From an uncultured cyanobacterium (lineage in GTDB: Bacteria > Cyanobacteriota > Vampirovibrionia > Gastranaerophilales > Gastranaerophilaceae): 6,365 nt of DNA. Location: positions 1-6,365 of the forward strand of contig CAMTNN010000094.1 in assembly GCA_947073895.1 (NCBI GenBank), in the 5' to 3' direction. The position numbers and the translations under genes were made by a program. Numbering within the stretch: the stretch's first letter is position 1; each line of letters starts with the position of its first letter. Below are positions 1-6,342 of the stretch, in pieces. The notes beneath the pieces were generated by a model. The model made no database searches. It saw only the letters and a program-made list of their open reading frames with translations, and was not told where the DNA came from.

Positions 1-286
1 CGCTGTGGAATTGCTCAACACTTTCCCATTGTTTGTTTTGCCAAGCCCATTCATTCCCCTTCATACCAAACCAGATACAAAGTCCTAATGGAGCCAATGC
101 ACCAACTACAGGAATCCAGCATACTAAAAGTGTAGCAAACATAACTAATGTTAAATATGTTTTATTACCAAGACCCCAAATCCAATGTAAAAAGAATGCA
201 CCCCAGTTGAAGCCACCTGTTAAAACTTCTGCTGGTACTGCTGCCTGAGGACCTTGTCCTGAATTGTTTACAAATTCTTCTGTCAT
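1..286 (-). CDS. Membrane protein with FNWGAF/KGNEWA module (C-terminus beyond window)
   Basis: This frame opens with ATG at 284-286 and stays open for 95 codons to the left edge, so only the N-terminal part is visible. GAAAGGAA (297-304) lies 10 nt upstream and a second AGGAA lies closer, giving a plausible ribosome binding site. The first 25 residues are polar (MTEEFVNNSGQG...). They are followed by FNWGAFF (26-32), W.WG (35-39), a hydrophobic stretch of about 30 residues that probably forms one or two membrane segments, and KGNEWAWQNKQW (76-87). The same module occurs in the next two genes upstream, and the closest match is the 242-aa neighbour, which also shares the NNSGQG leader. The 41-nt gap to that neighbour suggests one operon. 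The missing C-terminus decides whether this protein also carries a pilin-like domain. Function is unknown. Confidence 0.85.
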   Translation of the reverse strand, partial: MTEEFVNNSGQGPQAAVPAEVLTGGFNWGAFFLHWIWGLGNKTYLTLVMFATLLVCWIPVVGALAPLGLCIWFGMKGNEWAWQNKQWESVEQFHS

Positions 287-327
287 AATTTCCTAATTCC
301 TTTCTTTTTTTATCTGACTAAAGACTG

Positions 328-1056
328 TTATTTTGTTATGTATTTATCTATATCTTCTTCTTTTATTTCAAGATAACCATTTGATTTAACATATAAAGGA
401 ACTGTTATAATATCATTTTCTTCCACATTTGGTCCTTTTATACCATTTACGTCAATTTTGATATTATAATTACCATCTCCATTAAATGTCCAAACCGAAC
501 CATCTGCAGCATTAAAGCTATTGCCATCAGTATAATCAGAGTTCATTCTATTTGCAAAACATGCTGCTAATCCATTTGAAGTCAGTTGACATTTATTTTC
601 TAAAGCCTCATTCATCAACACAACTTCCTTTGCTACAGTCACTTGTTTTATTTTTGCAACATTGATAGATGTTTGATTACTATTATTTATTACAGCAGGC
701 AATGTTAAAGAAGCGATAATTCCTAAGACTGCAAGTCCTAATAGCACAAGTGTAAATACTATAACCGAAATAGCCCAGGATTTTTGAACTTCATGAAATT
801 GATCAATACTTTGCCAACGTTTGTTTTGCCAAGCCCATTCATTACCTTTAATACCAAACCAAATTTGTAATCCCAATACAGCAAGCGCACCTGCAACAGG
901 AATAAAAGCAATCGGTATTATAATTAATGTAATAAAAGAGTTATTAAATATACCCCATAGCCATGACCAGTAAAACGCACCCCAGTTAAATTTATCTTTA
1001 ACAATATTAAGAACTGGAGAATCTTTTCCTTGCCCAGAGTTATTTTCTAAATCCAT
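328..1056 (-). CDS. Membrane-module protein fused to a type IV pilin-like domain
   Basis: A 242-aa protein whose ATG at 1054-1056 is preceded by GAAAGGAT (1061-1068) and lies 15 nt after the upstream gene, so translation is probably coupled. Residues 1-22 are polar. The shared module runs from FNWGAF (23-28) through hydrophobic residues 40-68 to KGNEWAWQNKRW (70-81). A second strongly hydrophobic helix (about 94-122) reads FTLV (101-104) and then GIIASLTLPAV (112-122), like the N-terminal helix of type IV pilins and type II secretion pseudopilins. Next come a charged region, two cysteines (156 and 166) that could form a disulfide, and DGSVWTF (185-191) with IDVNGIKGPN (201-210), which resembles the C-terminal part of pseudopilins. 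A classical prepilin is cleaved before the helix and has Glu at position 5. Here residue 100 is Val and the position-5 equivalent is Leu105, and the helix is internal, so cleavage is unlikely. Module and pilin-like features are seen; function is inferred only as envelope-associated. Confidence 0.85.
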   Translation of the reverse strand: MDLENNSGQGKDSPVLNIVKDKFNWGAFYWSWLWGIFNNSFITLIIIPIAFIPVAGALAVLGLQIWFGIKGNEWAWQNKRWQSIDQFHEVQKSWAISVIVFTLVLLGLAVLGIIASLTLPAVINNSNQTSINVAKIKQVTVAKEVVLMNEALENKCQLTSNGLAACFANRMNSDYTDGNSFNAADGSVWTFNGDGNYNIKIDVNGIKGPNVEENDIITVPLYVKSNGYLEIKEEDIDKYITK

Positions 1057-1071
1057 AAAAATCCTTTCTAA

Positions 1072-2241
1072 TTAATTTGTTGCCTTATAAAATCTATATG
1101 CCTTCATTGTAGATTTTATTATTTGTTTAAAATCAGGTTTATCCGTTTCAAATAAAGATTCATCCAAAATAAATTCACCCAGTAACTCACCATTTGTTGA
1201 ACTATAAATCTTTGTTCTTGGAAGTTCTTTGGATTTAGTTGAAGATTTACCTTTTTTGCTTCTTTCAGTTGCAGCAGTTGTTGCAGCCATTTCAAAAACA
1301 TCTTTCTTTTCAGTAAATGTATATGAATTCCAATCAGCAGGAAGTACATAAAACTTATTTTCATCAGCGGTTATGGTATGACCTTCAAAATATAAAGATG
1401 TATAAGAGTTTAAAGCTTTTTCTATAGTATTCATTGTCTTTGATTCACCATTCGGAGAATTATTAGATTCATCAACTGCCGTAAAAGCTAGCGCAAAACA
1501 TATTACCATAGTTAAAACAAAAATAAGAACCGGAACAACTATTAAAGACAATACTGCAAATGCTATTGTCTGTTTTTCCTGTGATGTTTTGAACTCTTCA
1601 TCACTCGCCCATTTTCGATTCTTATACGCCCATTCATTACCTTTTAAACCGCATAATAATTGATAATAAAAACCAGCCGGCGTACATCCTAATATCCATA
1701 TCCAGAATGTGTGGTAAGATTTGTTGATAATACCCCAAATCCAAGTTCCTAAAAAGGCACCCCAGTTAAAATCTTTTCTGAAATCATAAGGATGATTTTT
1801 TGTAATTTTTCCTTTTTTAAACAAAAGAATTAAAAAGATAATAGAATTAATCAAACCTATTAAAATCACAGCGCCAAATGGCAGCATAAAACTGAATGCT
1901 CCAATAGCCGCGAAGCAGCCAATAACAATATTCACCGTATTATTTACAAAACCATTAATATCATTCAATCTTCTAACCCAGTTAGAAAGTGAAACATAAA
2001 ATACACCACACGTTCCAAGCAAAACCCAAATAACAAGCAATGCTGGTGCTTTAAAAAACAACTGGTTAAAAGTAAAAAAGGCTGCGATATTTTCTGCTGT
2101 TGAAGTGTAATAATAAGTCAAAGGCAGTGTGAACAATACGTTTATCATGCATAAATAAACAATATTCAGAGCAAAATCGCGTCTTCCTATAACTCCATCA
2201 AAACCTAAAAATTTTGTATTCAATCTTAATTCATCAATCAT
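1072..2241 (-). CDS. DUF805-like membrane protein with FNWGAF/KGNEWA module
   Basis: Starting at ATG 2239-2241 the protein has 389 residues. AAGGAA (2248-2253) sits 6 nt upstream of this ATG, whereas a GTG 12 codons earlier lies on the likely -10 box, so the ATG is preferred. Residues 12-24 (FDGVIGRRDF) and WVRRLNDI (88-95) match the GR..RR.F and RRL.D pattern of DUF805 membrane proteins, with hydrophobic helices at about 26-40, 66-85, 103-122 and 123-141. The shared module follows: FNWGAF (158-163), W.WG (167-170) and KGNEWAYKNRKW (200-211). A further hydrophobic segment spans about 225-255. The last 130 residues are soluble, with a Lys/Ser-rich stretch (326-340), and match nothing I recognise. 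It is the first gene of the apparent three-gene operon. DUF805 is an assignment from motif memory; no biochemical function follows from it. Confidence 0.85.
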   Translation of the reverse strand: MIDELRLNTKFLGFDGVIGRRDFALNIVYLCMINVLFTLPLTYYYTSTAENIAAFFTFNQLFFKAPALLVIWVLLGTCGVFYVSLSNWVRRLNDINGFVNNTVNIVIGCFAAIGAFSFMLPFGAVILIGLINSIIFLILLFKKGKITKNHPYDFRKDFNWGAFLGTWIWGIINKSYHTFWIWILGCTPAGFYYQLLCGLKGNEWAYKNRKWASDEEFKTSQEKQTIAFAVLSLIVVPVLIFVLTMVICFALAFTAVDESNNSPNGESKTMNTIEKALNSYTSLYFEGHTITADENKFYVLPADWNSYTFTEKKDVFEMAATTAATERSKKGKSSTKSKELPRTKIYSSTNGELLGEFILDESLFETDKPDFKQIIKSTMKAYRFYKATN

Positions 2242-2268
2242 ATAAAATTCCTTATTATAAACATAAAA

Positions 2269-2297
2269 ATTATACACTATATTATTAGTTATAAAAT
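2269..2297 (-). promoter_or_regulatory. Candidate promoter of the three-gene membrane operon
   Basis: On the minus strand a perfect TATAAT (plus 2269-2274) lies 28 nt before the DUF805-like gene's ATG. The hexamer 17 bp upstream (plus 2292-2297, ATTTTA) is a poor -35 match. The site lies between the pfl operon's terminator and the first membrane gene, where a promoter is expected. The surrounding DNA is very AT-rich, so a chance match is possible. Confidence 0.4.
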
Positions 2298-2307
2298 CAT
2301 ATATTCA

Positions 2308-2346
2308 CATTAAAAAAGGCGGGCAAACGTTCCGTTTGCCCGCCTT
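2308..2346 (-). terminator. Intrinsic terminator of the split pfl operon
   Basis: A perfect 14-bp inverted repeat (2316-2329 with 2333-2346) encloses a 3-nt loop. Read on the minus strand the stem is AAGGCGGGCAAACG, the loop is GAA, and the closing arm runs directly into a T tract (TTTTTT, within plus 2312-2317). It begins 15 nt after the stop codon of the glycyl-radical gene. The strong GC stem and the U tract on this strand only make this a confident rho-independent terminator. Confidence 0.93.
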
Positions 2347-2361
2347 AAAATTTATATTATC

Positions 2362-2610
2362 TTAGCAACCACAGCCGATTGAACCGTGGAAAGTTCTTGA
2401 GATAACATCATCTTGTTGTTCTTTAGTAAGCTTAATAAAGTTTACTGCATAACCTGAAACTCTAACTGTAAGTTGAGGGTATTTTTCAGGATGTGCTTGA
2501 GCATCAAGCAAAGTGTCTCTGTTGAATACGTTTACGTTAAGGTGGTGTCCGCCTTTTTCAACATAACCGTCTAAAAGATTTATTAAATTTTCTTCTTGTT
2601 GAGTTGTCAT
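2362..2610 (-). CDS. grcA: Stand-alone glycyl-radical domain of pyruvate formate-lyase (GrcA-like)
   Basis: An 82-aa protein equivalent to the last 65 or so residues of PFL. It contains the LLDGY (12-16) and GGHHLNVNV (20-28) segments, [18 protein letters not shown] (44-61) and TKEQQDDVI (62-70). By homology Gly53 in RVSGYA is the residue that carries the radical, equivalent to Gly734 of E. coli PFL. GAAAGGAT (2617-2624) provides its own ribosome binding site. In E. coli, GrcA (YfiD) is a longer spare part that rescues oxygen-damaged intact PFL. Here the upstream gene lacks this domain, so this protein should be an obligatory subunit. It ends in GSIGCGC, adding Cys80 and Cys82 after the usual PFL C-terminus. 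The substrate for activation would be this subunit; no activating-enzyme gene is visible. The symbol grcA reflects domain similarity rather than proven equivalence. Confidence 0.92.
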   Translation of the reverse strand: MTTQQEENLINLLDGYVEKGGHHLNVNVFNRDTLLDAQAHPEKYPQLTVRVSGYAVNFIKLTKEQQDDVISRTFHGSIGCGC

Positions 2611-2632
2611 TGTTTTATCCTTTCTATATTCA

Positions 2633-2657
2633 GGCCGGTAGGAAAAACCTACCAGCC
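2633..2657 (-). promoter_or_regulatory. Intergenic RNA hairpin between the two pfl genes
   Basis: In minus-strand RNA the arms GGCUGGUAGG and CCUACCGGCC form a continuous 10-bp stem around a UUUUU loop. One pair is U-G; on the plus strand the same position would be a C-A mismatch, so the structure fits the operon transcript better than its complement. No U tract follows, so it is not a typical intrinsic terminator. It begins 16 nt after the large gene's stop and ends 22 nt before the small gene's start. Possible roles are an RNA-processing or stability element, partial attenuation, or setting the subunit ratio. Confidence 0.65.
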
Positions 2658-2673
2658 AAAATTATATTTATGC

Positions 2674-4755
2674 CTATTGACAAGTTCCTTCACAGCATCC
2701 GCAATCAAGTTGGATATCAAGGTCGCCCATAAATACTTCGTCTTTACCCAAAGCGTTAGGGATGATAGAGAAAGTATTTGAGATACCGTCTTGTGCGTCG
2801 CCGAACGGAAGTTTTGCAACTGAAGCTAATGAAGCAACAGCACCGTGAGTGTCACGGCCGTGCATTGGGTTAGCACCAGGAGCCAACGGAACACCAGCTT
2901 TTCTACCGTCTGGAGTGTTACCTGTTTTCTTACCGTAAACAACGTTTGAAGTGATTGTAAGAATTGACATTGTAGGGATTGAGTTTCTGTAAGTGTAGTG
3001 TTTTCTAATCATGTTCATGAATTTTTTAACCAAATCTACAGCCAATTGGTCAACTCTGTCATCGTTGTTACCGTATTTAGGGAAATCACCTTCAACTTCG
3101 TAATCAACTACGATACCGTTTTCGTCACGGATAGTTTTAACTTTAGCGTATTTGATAGCAGAAAGTGAGTCAGCTACAACAGACAAACCTGCGATACCAG
3201 TTGCGAAATAACGTTTAACATCTCTGTCGTGAAGAGCCATTTGTGATCTTTCGTAGCAGTATTTGTCGTGCATATAGTGAATTACGTTCAATGTGTTAAC
3301 ATAAAGGCCAGCCAACCATTCCATCATATCTTCGTATCTTTCCATAACTTCATCGAAGTCAAGGTATTCAGATGTGATAGGTCTGAATTTAGGACCGATT
3401 TGTTCTTTTAATCTTTCGTCAACACCGCCGTTGATAGCGTAAAGTAAACATTTAGCTAAGTTAGCACGAGCTCCGAAGAACTGCATTTCTTTACCAACAA
3501 CCATTGAAGATACACAGCAAGCGATTGCGTAATCGTCACCGTGAGTAACTCTCATCATATCATCGTTTTCGTATTGAATAGATGAAGTTGTGATAGAAAT
3601 GTGAGCAGCGTATTGTTTGAAACCGTGAGGTAATCTTTTTGACCACAATACAGTCAAGTTTGGTTCAGGAGAAGTACCGAGGTTTTCAAGAGTGTGGAGG
3701 TAACGGAAAGAGTTTTTAGTAACCAACGGACGACCGTCAACACCAACACCGGCGATAGATTCAGTAACCCAAGTAGGGTCGCCTGAGAACAATGAATTGT
3801 ATTCAGGAGTTCTAGCGAATTTAACTAATCTTAACTTCATGATGAAGTGGTCAATCATTTCTTGAGCTTGTTCTTCTGTGATTAAACCTTTTTTAAGGTC
3901 TCTTTCGATGAAGATGTCCAAGAAAGTTGAAGTTCTACCGATTGACATTGCAGCACCGTTTTGTTCTTTAACTGCTGACAAGTAACCGAAGTATAACCAT
4001 TGGATAGCTTCTTTAGCGTTTGAAGCAGGTTTTCTGATATCAAAACCATAAGTATCACCTAATTGAGCCATTTCTTGAAGAGCTCTGATTTGTTCAGCGA
4101 TTTCTTCTTTCAATTGGATTTTATCAGGTGTCATTTCACCATCTAATGAAGCGTGTTGAGCTTTTTTGTCTTCGATTAATCTATCGATACCATAAAGAGC
4201 GATTCTTCTGTAGTCACCGATGATACGGCCACGACCGTAAGCATCAGGCAATCCTGTTAAGATAGCTGAGTGACGAGCTGCTCTCATTTCAGGTGTGTAA
4301 GCATCAAAAACACCTTGGTTGTGAGTTTTTCTGTATTTTGTAAAGATTTCAGAAACTTCAGGATCTACTTCATAACCGTAAGATTTGCAAGAAGTTTCAG
4401 CCATTCTGATACCGCCGAATGGTTGAAGAGATCTTTTAAGAGGTGCATCTGTTTGAACACCAACGATAGTTTCTAAATCTTTATCGATATAGCCGGCACC
4501 GTGAGAAGTGATTGTTGAAACAACTTTTGTGTCCATATCAAGAACACCGCCGTTTTCGCGTTCTTTTTTGAACAATTCACAGCATTCTTCCCACAATTTT
4601 GTAGTAGCTGCAGTTGGTCCAGCTAAGAAGCTAGAATCACCATCATAAGGTGTGTAGTTTTTCTGGATAAAATCTCTTACATTGATTTCAGACTGCCATT
4701 TGCCGCCTACGAAATCAGTTGTAGAAGATTGTCTTTCTAATGTTAATTCTGACAT
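2674..4755 (-). CDS. pflB: Pyruvate formate-lyase catalytic subunit lacking the glycyl-radical domain
   Basis: From ATG 4753-4755 the protein has 693 residues, against about 760 in E. coli PflB, which it follows closely throughout. The start is set by a strong AAGGAGA (4761-4767) and by the PFL-like opening MSEL; an in-frame TTG and an ATG further upstream lack such a site. Recognisable segments include [12 protein letters not shown] (26-37), [11 protein letters not shown] (174-184), SGDPTW (324-329), IACCVSS (411-417) with catalytic Cys413-Cys414 (E. coli 418-419), FGARANLAK (427-435), and [20 protein letters not shown] (602-621). Homology ends after NALGKDE (667-673). Instead of the radical domain there is a short tail ending [11 protein letters not shown], with Cys685, 687, 688 and 692. 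The stop is TAG, with further in-frame stops behind it. The enzyme cleaves pyruvate with CoA to acetyl-CoA and formate in the anaerobic cytoplasm, and must work with the downstream 82-aa protein. Its sequence is visibly less AT-rich than its neighbours, which fits high expression. Confidence 0.96.
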   Translation of the reverse strand: MSELTLERQSSTTDFVGGKWQSEINVRDFIQKNYTPYDGDSSFLAGPTAATTKLWEECCELFKKERENGGVLDMDTKVVSTITSHGAGYIDKDLETIVGVQTDAPLKRSLQPFGGIRMAETSCKSYGYEVDPEVSEIFTKYRKTHNQGVFDAYTPEMRAARHSAILTGLPDAYGRGRIIGDYRRIALYGIDRLIEDKKAQHASLDGEMTPDKIQLKEEIAEQIRALQEMAQLGDTYGFDIRKPASNAKEAIQWLYFGYLSAVKEQNGAAMSIGRTSTFLDIFIERDLKKGLITEEQAQEMIDHFIMKLRLVKFARTPEYNSLFSGDPTWVTESIAGVGVDGRPLVTKNSFRYLHTLENLGTSPEPNLTVLWSKRLPHGFKQYAAHISITTSSIQYENDDMMRVTHGDDYAIACCVSSMVVGKEMQFFGARANLAKCLLYAINGGVDERLKEQIGPKFRPITSEYLDFDEVMERYEDMMEWLAGLYVNTLNVIHYMHDKYCYERSQMALHDRDVKRYFATGIAGLSVVADSLSAIKYAKVKTIRDENGIVVDYEVEGDFPKYGNNDDRVDQLAVDLVKKFMNMIRKHYTYRNSIPTMSILTITSNVVYGKKTGNTPDGRKAGVPLAPGANPMHGRDTHGAVASLASVAKLPFGDAQDGISNTFSIIPNALGKDEVFMGDLDIQLDCGCCEGTCQ

Positions 4756-4760
4756 TTTTA

Positions 4761-4767
4761 TCTCCTT
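4761..4767 (-). promoter_or_regulatory. Ribosome binding site of the pfl catalytic subunit
   Basis: Minus-strand AAGGAGA lies 5 nt before the ATG at 4753-4755. It fixes that ATG as the start and rules out the longer in-frame reading to 4818. Confidence 0.85.
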
Positions 4768-4774
4768 ACTTTGC

Positions 4775-4790
4775 GCCGTGATTGCACGAC
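4775..4790 (-). promoter_or_regulatory. Small stem-loop in the pfl 5' leader
   Basis: In minus-strand RNA, GUCGUG and CACGGC can pair over 6 bp, including one U-G pair, around a CAAU loop just upstream of the ribosome binding site. It is the only GC-rich patch in the leader. It may stabilise the message or do nothing; the stem is too short for a firm call. Confidence 0.25.
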
Positions 4791-4810
4791 TTTCTATTAC
4801 TAACATTTCT

Positions 4811-4862
4811 TTATACAATATTATACAACCAACATGAAATATAGAACAGTTGTAAGGACAAC
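4811..4862 (-). promoter_or_regulatory. Candidate pfl promoter with adjacent palindrome
   Basis: Minus-strand TATAAT (plus 4820-4825) is a good -10 box, and 17 bp upstream lies a weak -35, TGTTCT (plus 4843-4848). A second -10-like TATAAA follows 10 bp later, because TTGTATAA is repeated with a 10-bp period (4821-4828 and 4811-4818). Immediately upstream of the -35 is a perfect 5-bp inverted repeat with a 4-bp centre, GTTGTCCTTACAAC (4849-4862). It would be centred near -42 from the inferred start site, a usual place for a CRP/FNR-class activator. It is not a standard FNR box (TTGAT-N4-ATCAA), so the regulator is unknown. Confidence 0.4.
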
Positions 4863-4864
4863 AA

Positions 4865-4885
4865 ATATTAAGATTTTATTAATAT
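4865..4885 (-). terminator. Weak AT-only hairpin after the McrB-like gene
   Basis: ATATTAA (4865-4871) and TTAATAT (4879-4885) form a 7-bp stem with no GC pairs, starting 18 nt past the stop of the McrB-like gene. Read on the minus strand it is followed by TTTGTTGT. It could help termination before the pfl promoter, but its stability is low. Confidence 0.2.
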
Positions 4886-4903
4886 ACATAATTATCTTAT
4901 TTT

Positions 4904-6220
4904 TTAACTAAATGCATATTCTAAGGCTTGATAAAAATCAAAAGAATTATCATAAAAAGCCCATTCATATAATGTTTGTTCTGTCGCAAAATATTTTGTT
5001 ACTTTATCATTATTAGCCTTCTTAATGAAAGCAGAACCATTGCTTACACCTTCACCTAACAATTTTTGAAGCTTACTCCAATCCTCCGAAGTATAGTACC
5101 TTAAAATAGGAATGACTGATTTAAACCAAATTTCTTTAAGAACTTCAATATCTGAATCCTCATGCTTATTTTGAGCAAATAACCCATGCCCGATTAAATA
5201 ATTATCTCCAAATAACAATAATAATCTTTCATTTAATATTTTCAATGTTTCTTTAAAATTGCATCCAAAATCAGCTACTAAATTATAATCAACCTTGCAT
5301 TCAATAAAATCGAATTTTCTGAGCAATACTTTAACATTTGGAGAATTTAAATCTACAGGCGTAGTTAATGTGCCTAAAATAAACACGTTAGGAGGCACAA
5401 TAAATCTCTGCCGGGAATAAGGTAATACTACCTCAGAAATAGCTCTCTTATCATTATCAATTAATGATAATACCTCCCCAAATACCCCCGCAACATCAGA
5501 GTTACAAATATCTTCTATAATTAAAACATATGGTGAAATATTGTCTGTTTTTAATTCATAACTATTCCTGTAATATTCATCAACCAATTTGTCTTTAACT
5601 AATTGAATGAGTGCATTGAATTCTTCAAATATTTTATAGTAATATCCGGTAAGCCCATGATATCTTGATAAAATCGCTTTTATTTCACTACCTTTAATTT
5701 TTTTACTTGTATTTGCTTGCATCAATTGTCTTAATGGCTCTAACTGTAATTCAATAATATTATTTTTAGTATTTTGACGTAATGTTATGACATTAGTTGT
5801 ATATCTTAAAATCTCAAAATTAACATTCTTAACTTCTAAAACAGAACCTGTAGGATATACTTCCTGAAAATAATACATTATCTTGTCAAAACTAAAAAAT
5901 TCTAATAATTTTTTATCATCTATAGCCAAACAATCAAATAAAGCTTCTTTACAAAATTTTTTAAAAATACCGTCATTATGCTCTTTATTTTCAATAAACT
6001 CAGAGTATGTGTAATTTTTATGAAACCCGATAATCTTAATACGCCCACAAGCAACCAGATTATTAAATTCTTTTCTTAATATTTCATATTCCTCTTTTGA
6101 ATATACATAATTCGGCTCATTTTTTATATTTTCTGATTTAAAAATTTTAAGAGCCTCAATAATAAGTTTATAAGATTTACCACTACCGGACACACCATAT
6201 AAAATTTGGTTTATTCCCAT
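4904..6220 (-). CDS. McrB-like AAA+ NTPase without an adjacent McrC
   Basis: A 438-aa protein starting at ATG 6218-6220 with AGAGG (6226-6230) 5 nt upstream. The Walker A motif GVSGSGKS (9-16) lies almost at the N-terminus, so the DNA- or ligand-sensing domain found before the motor in many McrB proteins is absent. McrB-type landmarks follow: FHKNYTYSEFIE (66-77), GIFKKFC (84-90), Walker B region YVLIIEDI (231-238), LPYSRQRFIVPPN (266-278), ILGTLTTPVD (281-290), LLRKF (299-303) and IGHGLF (343-348). In typical McrB, Walker B ends in DE and the signature reads GTMNTAD; here they read ED and GTLTTPV. McrB motors use GTP or ATP hydrolysis to drive McrC, a nuclease that cuts modified DNA, and mcrC normally follows mcrB. 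Here the pfl promoter follows. The AT-rich composition compared with pfl suggests horizontal acquisition. Defence is a family-based inference; the altered motifs leave activity uncertain. Confidence 0.82.
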   Translation of the reverse strand: MGINQILYGVSGSGKSYKLIIEALKIFKSENIKNEPNYVYSKEEYEILRKEFNNLVACGRIKIIGFHKNYTYSEFIENKEHNDGIFKKFCKEALFDCLAIDDKKLLEFFSFDKIMYYFQEVYPTGSVLEVKNVNFEILRYTTNVITLRQNTKNNIIELQLEPLRQLMQANTSKKIKGSEIKAILSRYHGLTGYYYKIFEEFNALIQLVKDKLVDEYYRNSYELKTDNISPYVLIIEDICNSDVAGVFGEVLSLIDNDKRAISEVVLPYSRQRFIVPPNVFILGTLTTPVDLNSPNVKVLLRKFDFIECKVDYNLVADFGCNFKETLKILNERLLLLFGDNYLIGHGLFAQNKHEDSDIEVLKEIWFKSVIPILRYYTSEDWSKLQKLLGEGVSNGSAFIKKANNDKVTKYFATEQTLYEWAFYDNSFDFYQALEYAFS

Positions 6221-6256
6221 TATAACCTCTTTTAACTAACTATCCTTGTTAAACCT

Positions 6257-6291
6257 AATTCAATAATTATATATATTTATTGAATTGTCAA
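6257..6291 (-). promoter_or_regulatory. Palindromic operator over the McrB-like gene's promoter
   Basis: AATTCAATAA (6257-6266) and TTATTGAATT (6277-6286) are perfect inverted repeats around a symmetric TATATATA core, giving a 30-bp palindrome with a single mismatched pair (T6267/T6276). On the minus strand it covers a TATAAT (6266-6271) and touches a perfect TTGACA (6286-6291), although their 14-bp spacing is shorter than the usual 17. On the plus strand the same bases give TTGTCA (6285-6290), which could serve as the -35 of a divergent gene. The layout suggests a repressor dimer site, but AT-rich DNA makes palindromes by chance more easily. Confidence 0.4.
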
Positions 6292-6342
6292 TATATTTAT
6301 GCACAATTACATAAATTTAGTCAGAAGAAATATAATTTTGTT

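Noticed and set aside
33..248. Plus-strand open frame of 71 codons
   Set aside because: It lies entirely opposite the partial membrane-protein gene, whose paralogous module and ribosome binding site are convincing; the plus-strand product has no recognisable features.
1119..1364. Second minus-strand open frame of 81 codons
   Set aside because: It is an alternate frame inside the C-terminal region of the DUF805-like gene, without its own start signals or family resemblance.
2242..2277. GTG start giving a 401-aa DUF805-like protein
   Set aside because: The GTG lies at the -10 box, and the downstream ATG has AAGGAA at good spacing.
2611..2676. Split pfl explained by a frameshift, sequencing error or stop-codon readthrough
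   Set aside because: Both parts are in the same frame with at least three in-frame stops between them, the large subunit ends in a distinct Cys-rich tail, and the small gene has its own start and ribosome binding site.
2596..2781. Plus-strand open frame across the pfl intergenic gap
   Set aside because: It is antisense to the ends of both pfl genes and to the hairpin, and has no ribosome binding site or recognisable protein.
4270..4476. Plus-strand open frame of 68 codons
   Set aside because: It is antisense to the strongly conserved N-terminal third of pflB, so it is a by-product of that coding sequence.
4756..4818. N-terminal extension of pflB by 21 residues
   Set aside because: The TTG start lies within the candidate promoter repeat and the intermediate ATG lacks a ribosome binding site, while ATG 4755 has AAGGAGA and a PFL-like MSEL start.
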